NCBI GenBank assembly: GCA_014055495.1
Contig: WIAG01000009.1
Span: 32,886-96,885 of the forward strand
From: Nitrospira sp. CR1.2
Lineage (GTDB): Bacteria; Nitrospirota; Nitrospiria; Nitrospirales; Nitrospiraceae
Length of the DNA: 64,000 bases
Direction: 5' to 3'
A model generated the notes under the pieces. It was given only the letters and a program-made list of their open reading frames with translations, ran no database searches and was not told where the DNA came from. Positions 54,677 to 63,098 of this stretch are shown one piece after another; the stretch's first letter is position 1; each line of letters opens with the position of its first letter. The translations under genes and the position numbers were made by a program.

Positions 54677-54925
54677 CTAGGCGGCCAGCTGGTTGAGGCC
54701 TTTGTTACCAGGGGAAAGGTTTTCGGCGTGCCCAGGTTGAGCGAAGGCGGTCGACGCACCAAGCTGCGCCTCTTTGGTCAGCCGGTTTTGCTGCAATCCG
54801 CGTTCATATATATTTCCGCAGTTCATGCAGCGCCATGCTTGGAGCCACATAGGGCCGGATGAATCCTCCATATCCAACAAGAAATCCTCGATCATGCATC
54901 CTTCGCAGCGAGAACAGCTCCTCAT
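54677..54925 (-). CDS. Small zinc-ribbon-like protein
   Basis: An 82-residue protein. Four to five Cys residues in two knuckles, CSRCEGC near the N-terminus and CMNCG near residue 34, suggest a zinc ribbon (the typical order is CxRCxG...E...WRCxNCG). A low-complexity Gln/Ala-rich tail follows. The GGAGGA Shine-Dalgarno five bases before the ATG is strong. It may bind nucleic acid or protein; function unknown. Confidence 0.75.
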   Translation of the reverse strand: MRSCSRCEGCMIEDFLLDMEDSSGPMWLQAWRCMNCGNIYERGLQQNRLTKEAQLGASTAFAQPGHAENLSPGNKGLNQLAA

Positions 54926-55197
54926 AGGTTCCTCCGTTGTTCATTGCCTACGTGTAAGCTTAGCTTTCGATGCTTCGATCCGGTAGACCGAAACGAAGTA
55001 CCTCCTTGGAGGGAGCAAGCTCCGGGCGTCTCCGAGGTTCCACGACCGGTTCCTTCCTTTCCGGATGCTTTCGTAACACCTGGATCCCTTTGCGCGAGGC
55101 GGAGGGAGTCGAGGAGTGTCGGGGCGTTCTGATGACAGGGGACGGGGTATAGGGGGGTACTGCTGACCGGGCGACGCCTGTTGTTGTGAGTCATCAG
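54926..55197. other. 272-bp intergenic region without a gene
   Basis: This lies between the zinc-ribbon gene and the PilZ-like gene. Short frames exist on both strands, none with a good start or protein-like composition. The first 20 bases hold the Shine-Dalgarno of the zinc-ribbon gene (on the minus strand). Confidence 0.5.
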
Positions 55198-55560
55198 TCA
55201 TTCTGCCGCGCGAATAATGAGTGCTGATCGCGTATCCGGAACCTGCAGCTCTAAGATTGGAGTAGTCTCGAGGAGTTCGTTGAGCCGAATGTAGTCATCC
55301 GCGTCCATGATGAGCGGTTCCACGGCAAATCGTACTCCTTGTATCCACAAGACTCTCGCGAGACGCACCGAAAGGGGACGGCGATCATTGTGTCTATGCA
55401 GCTGAAGAGCGAGATAGTCGCCGTCGATGAGTCTGTGGAAGGTTGTGCGCTGCAAGGCGCTGCGTTCTAGATGATAAATCTGCTCCAGCTCCGCGCAGCC
55501 GTTCGCCACATCTGACAATGTGCAATGGGCCACGAATTTCACCGTCTGCGGTCGTCTCAT
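55198..55560 (-). CDS. PilZ-like protein
   Basis: A 120-residue protein whose beta-rich middle (LIDGDYLALQLHRHNDRRPL, SVRLARVLWIQGVRFAVEPL) resembles PilZ domains. The c-di-GMP-binding RxxxR motif and the DxSxxG motif are not present, so it may be a degenerate, ligand-independent PilZ. The GGGGG five bases before the ATG acts as Shine-Dalgarno. No neighbour supports a specific process. Confidence 0.55.
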   Translation of the reverse strand: MRRPQTVKFVAHCTLSDVANGCAELEQIYHLERSALQRTTFHRLIDGDYLALQLHRHNDRRPLSVRLARVLWIQGVRFAVEPLIMDADDYIRLNELLETTPILELQVPDTRSALIIRAAE

Positions 55561-55886
55561 CTGTCCCCCTTACCACGTCATTGAGTAGTCGCATCCCTCT
55601 CGTGGCCGAAGGTATCGCGCTTCTGACTCCTCGGGTAGTCTGCGAAGGAGGTACGTCGACCGAGGGGACAGCAATTGAGGTAGTCGCTGAAATGCGAGAT
55701 CGCGAAGGGTCTGCTCAAGGGGTCGGCAGTCGAGACAAGGCGAGGTAGGCCGGGAACTGTTGCGTTTCGAATACCCAGGGGCGGTGTCAGCTGTGGAGCT
55801 GACTATCCATGGATGGCGTAATTAACACGTTGGGTTAGCAGCACCGCTGGGCAGATCGCGGCATTCGTTCTCTGGGAGAAGACCAG
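55561..55886. other. 326-bp intergenic region without a gene
   Basis: Between the PilZ-like gene and the end of the DUF2235 gene. The stretch is less GC-rich than its surroundings. I see no reading frame with a credible start, no repeat of note and no strong terminator. Confidence 0.5.
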
Positions 55887-57083
55887 TTAACGAAATGTGA
55901 GCAGACTGCTCAGACCTTCGTTTTTAGGTCTGTACGAGTGGGTTTGGAGCAAGCGTGTGTGGACGGATTCGTCGAGAACTTCGGTACTCGTGCCGGTTTG
56001 CATGACTGGTCGATAGAATCGCGAGTGAATCCACTTTCGGAGCCCAACAAAAGACTCACCGAACGAATCGTGAAGTGGACTGAGCGGATCTATTTGCCCC
56101 TGCACCGTGTGTCTATCAATCGCCAGACCGTTTATCGCTGAAATGTGTAACATCCACGCCAGGGGTACATTCGCCAACCCACGATCAGGATAGGTTCCCC
56201 CGAGATCTCCATGTGCTCCGGCGAACCATCGCTGTTCAATCAGTTGACCGGTCCTTGTCGCAGAAGTCCAGAGAGTCGCGTTGTAGTCCGCGCGGTGTTC
56301 ATCAATGGCGAGCGCGTGGTAGGCCCGGCGCACGATAGGGCTGAGCTCGGTATCGTGAAAGTTGTACCGAGGCTCATTCAGCCATCTAAGTGCATTCGTG
56401 GGGATTCCGAGCGGGCCCACCGTGTCCCAGAGTCCGAGAAGTGTGACGGACACACCTTGGAATTCGCGGCGTCTCGAGCCGGCAGTTCTGGAACTGTCGG
56501 TGTCTGGTTGTGCGCTGCGATAGCGTCGATACGCGTCCCCAATGACAGAGCCTGAGGAGTTGAGAAGCAGCTGACCAAGGCAGTCGGTCAAATGAGGCGT
56601 CCCCGCAGTGTTGCTCGAGAATAGGTTTGCGGTATGACGAGTGAGCCTGACCAAGTCTTGGTCCAGAAGGGTAACCGGAGGAAGGCCTACGGACGCGAGC
56701 AGGCCCACAAGGGACCTTACCGTATATGCCCCTCGGCTGAATCCGTAGAGGAAGAGCTCATCGCCCGGTTCGTAGGTCGCGGCCAGATAGGCATAGCTCA
56801 GGAGGATGGTTCTGTCGAGCCCATAGCCGAACGATCCGTCTTGGAATCGATGAAACCACGCCATGTCGGTGCCGGAGTCGTACCACCGCTGTTGCACGAG
56901 CCCAGTCTCTGTCCGCGGAAGAATCGATCGGTAGAGGTGGTACACGTTCGTCCCCTGATGTGAGGGACATTCGGGGCCGGAACGGCGGGTTGTCTCGACA
57001 GCATTTACTGTAGAAGGTCGGATGCCAGGGTCTGGAGGCCGGTGCCATTCGCCATCGACACACAGAATTACGCGTTTGGGCAC
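55887..57083 (-). CDS. DUF2235 alpha/beta-hydrolase-like protein
   Basis: A 398-residue protein of the DUF2235 family, which includes type VI secretion phospholipases. It opens with RVILCVDGEWHRP (an unusual start for the family's 'xxDGTxN') and has the nucleophile elbow LYGFSRGAYTVRS near residue 115 and an AGAHGDLGGTY block near 295, where the catalytic acid/His are expected. The start is GTG. No VgrG or immunity gene is nearby, so an effector role is not supported. GC is lower than flanking genes. Confidence 0.85.
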   Translation of the reverse strand: MPKRVILCVDGEWHRPPDPGIRPSTVNAVETTRRSGPECPSHQGTNVYHLYRSILPRTETGLVQQRWYDSGTDMAWFHRFQDGSFGYGLDRTILLSYAYLAATYEPGDELFLYGFSRGAYTVRSLVGLLASVGLPPVTLLDQDLVRLTRHTANLFSSNTAGTPHLTDCLGQLLLNSSGSVIGDAYRRYRSAQPDTDSSRTAGSRRREFQGVSVTLLGLWDTVGPLGIPTNALRWLNEPRYNFHDTELSPIVRRAYHALAIDEHRADYNATLWTSATRTGQLIEQRWFAGAHGDLGGTYPDRGLANVPLAWMLHISAINGLAIDRHTVQGQIDPLSPLHDSFGESFVGLRKWIHSRFYRPVMQTGTSTEVLDESVHTRLLQTHSYRPKNEGLSSLLTFR

Positions 57084-57504
57084 ACAGGCACTTTCTCCCC
57101 AGCGCTGGATATGGGGCCTTCCCTGTACCCCGTGTGTGTCGGTTCAGGGGATGGTGAGTAGGAGCCAGCACGTTGCGGATCAGAATGTGAGCAAACATGA
57201 TGCCAAGACGGTGAGGTGTGCGGAAAAATACCTGAGATGAGAATAACCTGGCTGTGAACCATGGAGGAGCGAAATTGTGAGGAGAGAAGACCTGGGCGCT
57301 TAACAAACGGACGCCAGAACCTGTATCGGAACTGATACGGGCTCGTATCCGAACGTATACGACGATCACGCACACGCGGGCATCACCTGTCTGCGTTCTC
57401 GCCTTTAGCGTCTGAGCTTTGGATGGTAGAGTGCCGGTCCTCTGAGTGCCCGCTGGGTATGCAGCTAGGTGAGCGTGTTGTGGCTCTGCGGCGATGGTGG
57501 TCGG
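57084..57504. other. 421-bp intergenic region with tandem dyads
   Basis: Between the DUF2235 gene start and the end of a lipoprotein gene. No convincing coding frame. It contains the two spaced dyads listed separately and an A-rich stretch around 57222-57250. Confidence 0.5.
57322..57361. promoter_or_regulatory. Two tandem dyads, possible operator
   Basis: GTATC-N6-GATAC (57323-57338) and CGTAT-N8-ATACG (57344-57361) lie 22 bp centre to centre, about two helical turns, and share a GTATC(G/C)GAAC core. This is a typical layout for cooperative repressor binding. They lie about 240 bp upstream of the DUF2235 GTG; the controlled gene is uncertain. Confidence 0.45.
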
Positions 57505-58056
57505 TTAAGGCCGAGTACCCTTGATGAGGAGGCCTCGATCCGCCTCAATCTGAGTCGCCAGTTGCTGTAACGCCTGACTGGTGGCCTCTGCGATAGGTTC
57601 TTGGTCGGAGGCGGTGACCCATCGCACTGACGAGCCTAGGGCCTCCCCTTCCGTGGCGTAGGTCTTGATCGGGGCCTGTCCAGGCAATGAGATGTCGGAT
57701 TCTAGATGCACACGGTAGAGGTACCGGTCCGGAGCGCGAAGGGTGAGCCACGCCCTGACGACGAGGCGCAGATCACCAGGTTCAGCCCCGATGCTCGTGA
57801 ACGTCTGGCGTTGCGTCAAATAGTGGGTGACAGTGTGTCGAAGGTTTATGACCGGCCATTCAAGCAGGGGTATGCCTGGCATGTGATCCGCACCTTCTAT
57901 TGCGAGAAAGGGTACTTCAAGTTGTGCGCTCGCAGGAATAGGTGCCGCACTGGTGCCGACCGCCGGAATCGACAGGTGAATTCTGTGGACGCATCCGGTT
58001 CCGATGAGGCAGGCGGTGAGCAACAGAACAGTCAGCTGATGTTTCGGTGTCAGCAT
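57505..58056 (-). CDS. Lipoprotein of unknown function
   Basis: A 183-residue protein. The signal ends in a lipobox (LIGTGCVHR). The mature part has a beta-rich domain with conserved-looking TQRQTFTSIG and LVVRAWLTLRAPDRYLYRVH, reminiscent of ABC-type/LptE-like or YajG-like outer-membrane lipoproteins, without certainty. The open frame extends upstream into the next gene; the ATG at 58056 is the one that begins the signal. It is 19 bp after the stop of the TPR-like gene. Confidence 0.75.
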   Translation of the reverse strand: MLTPKHQLTVLLLTACLIGTGCVHRIHLSIPAVGTSAAPIPASAQLEVPFLAIEGADHMPGIPLLEWPVINLRHTVTHYLTQRQTFTSIGAEPGDLRLVVRAWLTLRAPDRYLYRVHLESDISLPGQAPIKTYATEGEALGSSVRWVTASDQEPIAEATSQALQQLATQIEADRGLLIKGTRP

Positions 58057-58075
58057 TGTGTGTGCGCGCCGCCCG

Positions 58076-58567
58076 TTATCGTTCGCGTGCAGCCGGCGGT
58101 GGGCTGAGCAGATCAAGATCGCGAATGGCCCGTGCCGCTTGTTCGCGATAGGTTCGTTCGGTGGCGCCGGTATACGTATCGATGACGCGTTGGTATGTGG
58201 CACGGGATTGAGCGTACTGTTTCTTGATCGAGAGATATTGCCCCAAAGCCAGCCAATTTTGGGCGGCGGTTTCGTTGGCGGTACGAAGGTCCGTCCATTC
58301 GCGATCGACCTGATTGGTCCCGGGGCGGTTGACTCGCTTCGCAATGATCTCCCCCAATTGCGCGGAAAGCTGTTCGATGGCTTCGTTTTCCCGGACCGCG
58401 GCGGCCACGCGATCGTGCGTCAAATGAGCATAGAAGGCTTCGACATGGTCTTTCACGGTGTCCGTGCGTTTTTCATGTCTGTCATGGGAGCAATACGTGA
58501 GCATGAGGCACAGTGTGACCAGTCCCACGCTCCTATAGATCACCGGTATGCGGATGCGAATGGTCAT
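58076..58567 (-). CDS. Exported protein with a TPR-like segment
   Basis: A 163-residue protein with a signal peptide of lipoprotein type (VTLCLMLTYCSHD). The helical mature part ends in a TPR-like pair (NWLALGQYLSIKKQYAQSRA, YQRVIDTYTGATERTYREQA). The AGGAGG Shine-Dalgarno is good. It is the first gene of a two-gene unit with the lipoprotein at 57505. Function unknown. Confidence 0.75.
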   Translation of the reverse strand: MTIRIRIPVIYRSVGLVTLCLMLTYCSHDRHEKRTDTVKDHVEAFYAHLTHDRVAAAVRENEAIEQLSAQLGEIIAKRVNRPGTNQVDREWTDLRTANETAAQNWLALGQYLSIKKQYAQSRATYQRVIDTYTGATERTYREQAARAIRDLDLLSPPPAARER

Positions 58568-58659
58568 TGCTGCCTCCTGATTGGTCCCAAGATTCCTGTG
58601 GCAGATGGGTACCGTGATCCTACCTGAGCGGAAGGGGAAAGGCGAGTCGAAGCGTCAGG

Positions 58660-60630
58660 CTAGACGGCGGGTTTAAAGAACAGGACGGCCAGCGGCGGCA
58701 ACGTCATGACCAAGGAATGGGCGTGGCCGTGGGCAGGAACCGGTTCGGCCGATAAGCCGCCGAGATTCCCCATTCCACTGCCGCCGTAGGCCGAGGCATC
58801 ACTGTTTAATAATTCTTTCCAATACCCGCCCTGCGGGACACCGACGCGATACTGCTGGCGCGGCACTGGTGTGAAATTGCACACGATGGCAATGCTGTGC
58901 AAAGACGATCGGCCGTGGCGCAGGAGGCTGATGGCGCCGGTATCCGCATCCTGACAGTCGATCCATTCAAACCCGCGAGGGTCAAAGTCACACTCATGTA
59001 GTGCCGGCTCGGTGCGGTAGAGGCGATTGAGGTCGGCGACCCACCGTTGCACGCCTTGATGAGGCGGATATTGGAGCAGGTTCCAATCAATGCTGTCGTC
59101 ATGGGCCCACTCCCGCCACTGTCCGATTTCGCCTCCCATGAAGAGCAGTTTCTTGGCTGCTTGGGCGTACATGTAGCCAAAAAGCACACGGAGGTTAGCG
59201 AATTTTTGCCAGTCGTCCCCGGGCATTTTCCCCAGCAGGGAGCCTTTTCCGTGCACGACTTCGTCATGGGAGAGGGGAAGCAAAAAGTTCTCTTGAAAAG
59301 CGTAGAGCATGCGGAAGGTGAGATTCCGGTGATGGTGCTTGCGATAGACGGGATCCAGCGCCATATATTCGAGGGTGTCGTGCATCCATCCCATATCCCA
59401 CTTCATACCGAATCCCAGTCCGCCAGCATACGTCGGCCGCGACACCGATGGCCAGGATGTGGATTCTTCCGCATAGGTCTGCACGTCGGGATGCCGGCGA
59501 TAGACTTCCTCGTTGAGTTGACGAAGAAAGGTAATCGCCTCCAAATTCTCCCGTCCGCCCTGGCGGTTGGGAATCCATTCCCCGTCCTTGCGCGAGTAGT
59601 CCAGATACAACATGGAGGCGACGGCATCCACCCGGAGTCCGTCGGCGTGGTAGTGTTCCAACCAAAACAGTGCGCTGCTGATGAGAAAACTGCGCACTTC
59701 ATTACGACTATAGTTAAACACGGCGGTTCCCCAATCGGGGTGGAGTCCCTGGCGCGGGTCAGCATGTTCGAAGAGATAACTCCCGTCGAACCGGCTGAGG
59801 CCGTGCTCGTCCGTCGGAAAGTGCGATGGAACCCAGTCCAGGATCACGCCGATATTGTGTTGATGCAATTGGTCGATCAAGTACATCAAATCCTGCGGCG
59901 TGCCAAAGTTGCCCGATGGGGCAAAGTATCCCGTGGTTTGGTAACCCCAGGAACCGAAGAACGGGTGATCCATGAGCGGCAGGAATTCTACATGGGTGAA
60001 CCCCAATCGCTGCACATACTCGATCAACTTCGGGGCCGCTTCACGATAGCTGAGGGAGCGATTGCCGTCACCGGGGACGCGCATCCAGGAGCCGAGATGT
60101 ACTTCGTAAATGCTGATGGGGGCATCGAGTGCGTTGTGCCGGGCACGGGATTGCATCCAGTCCTGATCATGCCACGTGTAACCCAGGTCCCAGACTACGG
60201 AGGCGGAGTTCGGCGGGACTTCGTTCAGACGGGCGAATGGGTCGGTCTTGATGAGTACGGCTCCGTGGTTGCGCGAGCGAATATGAAATTTGTACAAGGT
60301 GCCGCGGCTCACTCCAGGGACGAATCCTTCCCAAATACCGGATGATTGGCAGGGGCGGAGTGGATGGCGGGTCGGGTCCCAATGGTTGAACGTTCCAAAC
60401 ACCGACACCTGCTCGGCTTCCGGGGCCCACACGGCAAAATAGGTTCCCTCCACGCCGTCGAAGCTTGTGGGGTGCGCCCCGAGTTTCTCGTACAAGTGAA
60501 AGTGGGTGCCTTCGTTGAAGAGATAGAGATCATCCGGGGAGAGAAGGCTGCCACGGAGCCGGGATGTGTCGTGCTGAGGCGAGGGCGAAGCAAACGATTG
60601 ACTAGCCTGGTTCTGTTGAGAGTGATCCAT
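58660..60630 (-). CDS. glgB: 1,4-alpha-glucan branching enzyme
   Basis: A 656-residue GH13 enzyme that makes alpha-1,6 branches in glycogen. The N-terminal CBM48 module ([20 protein letters not shown]) is followed by the catalytic barrel: [16 protein letters not shown], the nucleophile Asp in [16 protein letters not shown], the acid Glu in TYAEESTSW and [20 protein letters not shown]. The C-terminal beta domain ends in [13 protein letters not shown]. Length is normal. No other glycogen gene is in the window. Confidence 0.96.
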   Translation of the reverse strand: MDHSQQNQASQSFASPSPQHDTSRLRGSLLSPDDLYLFNEGTHFHLYEKLGAHPTSFDGVEGTYFAVWAPEAEQVSVFGTFNHWDPTRHPLRPCQSSGIWEGFVPGVSRGTLYKFHIRSRNHGAVLIKTDPFARLNEVPPNSASVVWDLGYTWHDQDWMQSRARHNALDAPISIYEVHLGSWMRVPGDGNRSLSYREAAPKLIEYVQRLGFTHVEFLPLMDHPFFGSWGYQTTGYFAPSGNFGTPQDLMYLIDQLHQHNIGVILDWVPSHFPTDEHGLSRFDGSYLFEHADPRQGLHPDWGTAVFNYSRNEVRSFLISSALFWLEHYHADGLRVDAVASMLYLDYSRKDGEWIPNRQGGRENLEAITFLRQLNEEVYRRHPDVQTYAEESTSWPSVSRPTYAGGLGFGMKWDMGWMHDTLEYMALDPVYRKHHHRNLTFRMLYAFQENFLLPLSHDEVVHGKGSLLGKMPGDDWQKFANLRVLFGYMYAQAAKKLLFMGGEIGQWREWAHDDSIDWNLLQYPPHQGVQRWVADLNRLYRTEPALHECDFDPRGFEWIDCQDADTGAISLLRHGRSSLHSIAIVCNFTPVPRQQYRVGVPQGGYWKELLNSDASAYGGSGMGNLGGLSAEPVPAHGHAHSLVMTLPPLAVLFFKPAV

Positions 60631-60735
60631 AGGGGGCAGAGTACTTCGGCTGAGGGCAGGGCGTCAATTGGCGGCGGTCGTTGTCCGTCTCCAGTCGATC
60701 ATGAAGGAGAACGAGCGAGAACTTGCAAGGGGCTA

Positions 60736-60765
60736 GTGACACCTCTCAAGCAAGTATGATATGAA
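60736..60765 (+). promoter_or_regulatory. Candidate tRNA-Glu promoter
   Basis: GTGACA (60736-60741), an 18-bp spacer and TATGAA (60760-60765) lie 28 bp upstream of the tRNA. Both boxes are near consensus (five and four matches of six). Confidence 0.45.
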
Positions 60766-60792
60766 TCAACCCGCCAATACAGGTCTCTCTTC

Positions 60793-60870
60793 GTCCCCAT
60801 CGTCTAGCCTGGCCTAGGACATTGCCCTTTCAAGGCAGTAACACGGGTTCAAATCCCGTTGGGGACACCA
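60793..60870 (+). tRNA. tRNA-Glu (TTC)
   Basis: A complete cloverleaf: acceptor GTCCCCA (60793-60799) pairs with TGGGGAC, the anticodon loop CTTTCAA gives anticodon TTC, and the T arm is ACGGG-TTCAAAT-CCCGT. The discriminator A is followed by an encoded CCA. The 3' half (60830-60870) also encodes the C-terminus of the minus-strand serine recombinase, marking it as an integration site. Confidence 0.95.
60830..60870. other. Probable attachment site in tRNA-Glu
   Basis: This segment is both tRNA 3' half and integrase gene 3' end. Integration that rebuilds the tRNA from the element's own sequence gives exactly this overlap. A second copy is expected at the element's far end, beyond the window. 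Confidence 0.65.
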
Positions 60871-62518
60871 CACAAGGGGTGGTAAGCAGATTCGGTAATA
60901 ACCGCAGATATGAGCCTTTCCCCGTGACCTTGTAGCCTTTTCGTCCGTTTTCCTCAAATGCCTCGCACATCAAGGGCTCTTCCAGAAGTTTCTTTAACAT
61001 CTGACGAGCTTGCGCTTTGTGGCGACCCAGTAAATTTTTTGTATCCTTGACTCGACCTTGAAGATCCCGCTTCAACCGGGCTTCATCGATTGCCACAATT
61101 CCTGCAGGCCTCATGAGCTGATCTAGCTCTTCGATTAACTGCTTTTTTCGCCTTTCTTCTTCCCTCAGCTTGACCAGAAGTGGGTCCATATTCTCCCCTT
61201 TGGCGATCGCGTCGACCAAATTGTTTTCATATGCCTCAATGAGGGACAGCTCTCGCTCCACGAGAGATTTGCGACTGAGCCGAGTCTCATCACCTGATCT
61301 AATCCGAGCAAGGGCCTTTTCGATGGCGGCTTCGGTCAATCGCTCATCAAGCGCCTCACTGATGGCTTGCAGCAAGACGGTATCTAAGACATCTTGCTCG
61401 ACTCGTACTGCGTTCTTGCAGATCGATGCTCCTCGCTTTCTATGATAGGCACAGCCGTAGGTCCGTCGCTTTCCACCATTATCTCTGCCGTAGGCATCGA
61501 TCGGGCCACCGCAACTGCCACACCGAGCCAAACCACTCAGCAGATAAGGGGAATCGAAATCCCGCATCGCCGGACGCCCCAAGAGCTGGCCGCTTTTATC
61601 TGACAATGAGCTTCGCATAAATACGTTCTGGACTTGCTGAAGGCGAGCCTGGACGCGCTGCCACAGGTCAGCCGAGATGATGCGGAGGTCAGGTGCATCC
61701 AATTTTATAAGTTCTGCGCTTCCCCGTCGCCGACGTCGTTTGGTTCCTCCACGCTCGATTTTCTGGTATTCATTCCATACGATTTCGCCTCTGTAGAGTG
61801 GCCGGTACAGCATTTCTCGAATAGCCGAAGGTGCCCAGCCAGCTTTGCTTCGTGGAGACGGTACGCCTTCGGCATTGAGCGTCTTGGCAATACGGGTCAA
61901 TCCAAGTTTAGAAGCATACATTTCAAAGACTCGCCTAATTATCGCGGCTTGGCTTGGGTTGATCACCCGAACCACGTGGAGTCTCTGACCATCACCTGTT
62001 AGTACCTCTCGATTGTCATAGCCATATACGCGGCCTCCGGTGACGTGCCCCGCTTTTGCCTTTCGGAGAAGCGCGTCATAGGTCCGTTGCTTGGCACGTT
62101 CTCTCTCCATTTCTGCGGCAAAATTCGTCAGAGAGAGCATGACCTTTTCAATTGCGCTGTCCAACGTGCGTTCGCGGTCTTCCAAGTAGAAAAATATTCG
62201 GACGCCTGCGTCCGTAATCTGCTTGAGCGCATAGGCGGTTTCGATCTGTTCACGACCAAGGCGCGACTCTTCGGACATGATCAGAACATCGAACGAGGGT
62301 CTGGGCTTGAGCGCATTCATAAGCCTCAGGAAGCCAGGACGCTTGACAAACTCAGCTCCCGAGATGCCATCGTCTACAAAGATGTATTCTTCACCGGCCT
62401 CCCAACCCTTACGCGCGGCATACGCTTTTGCGTGTTCAATTTGCCGGGTGACGGATTTCTCTTCCTCCAGCACCCCGCTCTGTTCCGTGGACTTTCGTGC
62501 ATAGATCGCAGCGATCAT
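60830..62518 (-). CDS. Large serine recombinase (integrase)
   Basis: A 562-residue site-specific recombinase. The N-terminal resolvase domain begins IAAIYARKSTEQSG with the catalytic Ser near residue 10 and SRLGREQIE with helper Arg residues. Then come the recombinase domain (about 175-280, VVRVINPSQAAIIRRVFEMY), a zinc ribbon (CGSCGG and the later YGCAYHRKRG...C), and a coiled-coil region. Its last 13 or so codons (SPTGFEPVLLP) are encoded by the tRNA 3' end. The GAGGAG Shine-Dalgarno lies eight bases before the ATG. Confidence 0.95.
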   Translation of the reverse strand: MIAAIYARKSTEQSGVLEEEKSVTRQIEHAKAYAARKGWEAGEEYIFVDDGISGAEFVKRPGFLRLMNALKPRPSFDVLIMSEESRLGREQIETAYALKQITDAGVRIFFYLEDRERTLDSAIEKVMLSLTNFAAEMERERAKQRTYDALLRKAKAGHVTGGRVYGYDNREVLTGDGQRLHVVRVINPSQAAIIRRVFEMYASKLGLTRIAKTLNAEGVPSPRSKAGWAPSAIREMLYRPLYRGEIVWNEYQKIERGGTKRRRRRGSAELIKLDAPDLRIISADLWQRVQARLQQVQNVFMRSSLSDKSGQLLGRPAMRDFDSPYLLSGLARCGSCGGPIDAYGRDNGGKRRTYGCAYHRKRGASICKNAVRVEQDVLDTVLLQAISEALDERLTEAAIEKALARIRSGDETRLSRKSLVERELSLIEAYENNLVDAIAKGENMDPLLVKLREEERRKKQLIEELDQLMRPAGIVAIDEARLKRDLQGRVKDTKNLLGRHKAQARQMLKKLLEEPLMCEAFEENGRKGYKVTGKGSYLRLLPNLLTTPCVVSPTGFEPVLLP

Positions 62519-62530
62519 AGAGCTACTCCT

Positions 62531-62812
62531 CTAGCTGGGCACGTCGTTTCTCTCATATTCCGAGGGCAGTGATTCCAGTTGTGCAAGCGTCATAGCGCTG
62601 TCCAGGGAATCCGTCAATGAACATTTATGGCCATATCCCGGAGGGGTTTTGGCCATAAACTCGCTATGTGATTGAAGATCCGCGAGAAGTGCCTCCGCAA
62701 GGATTGAAGAAATTTCATCGTGGAGGTGAGTAGGGAGTGTACATTCCTCCATTTCCGGATGGCGTTTCCTCTCCTTTCTTTTGGGCTCCAGTTTCGGTTC
62801 CGCCCGTTCCAT
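62531..62812 (-). CDS. Small charged protein of the integrated element
   Basis: A 93-residue protein with a Lys/Arg/Glu-rich start (EPKLEPKRKERKRHPEMEEC) and a helical remainder (DEISSILAEALLADLQSHSE). Family unknown. The AGGAGG Shine-Dalgarno is about ten bases upstream. It ends 12 bp before the recombinase start, so it may be a directionality factor or other integrase partner; this is inference from position. Confidence 0.65.
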   Translation of the reverse strand: MERAEPKLEPKRKERKRHPEMEECTLPTHLHDEISSILAEALLADLQSHSEFMAKTPPGYGHKCSLTDSLDSAMTLAQLESLPSEYERNDVPS

Positions 62813-62932
62813 CTGAATATTTCCTCCTGAACTGACCCAACCGGGGGACTCTCACGACACCCTCACCCCCAACTGAAATGCCCGCCGTTCCGCCGGCTTA
62901 GGACGAAGAGTGAGCCCCCAATGGGTACGACT

Positions 62933-63019
62933 CGGGGCTGGGGAGCAGCGGGACAGGCCTTGCTGGTGCCCTCCGTGCCGGTCTCCGCCCCTCCAGGCCT
63001 GCCCGCTGCGAGAGCCCCG
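62933..63019. other. Long imperfect stem-loop
   Basis: Three paired segments form one stem: 62933-62939 with 63013-63019 (7 bp), 62945-62952 with 63002-63009 (8 bp) and 62954-62960 with 62995-63001 (7 bp), with a small internal loop, a single bulged A and a 34-nt terminal loop. GC-rich and strong. It is in the gene-free interval between the small charged protein and the RadC-like gene. Confidence 0.7.
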
Positions 63020-63021
63020 TG

Positions 63022-63096
63022 CCGCCTCCTTCGATTACGCCCCACCCTTTTGGTTGGTGAAGGGTGGGGCTAGAACATAATTTCAGAAGGAGGCGG
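63022..63096 (+). promoter_or_regulatory. Nested hairpin masking the radC-like ribosome-binding site
   Basis: CCGCCTCCTTC (63022-63032) is fully complementary to GAAGGAGGCGG (63086-63096), which contains the Shine-Dalgarno of the gene starting at 63099. Between the arms, GCCCCACCCTT (63039-63049) pairs with AAGGGTGGGGC (63060-63070). Two perfect 11-bp stems in 75 nt suggest translational control or a structured DNA site. Confidence 0.75.
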
Positions 63097-63098
63097 AC

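Noticed and set aside
55887-57083. DUF2235 protein as a type VI secretion effector
   Set aside because: There is no VgrG, PAAR, chaperone or immunity gene nearby; the family is broader than effectors.
59047-60345. 432-codon open frame antisense to glgB
   Set aside because: It mirrors glgB codons and has no Shine-Dalgarno or motif; glgB is unmistakable on the minus strand.
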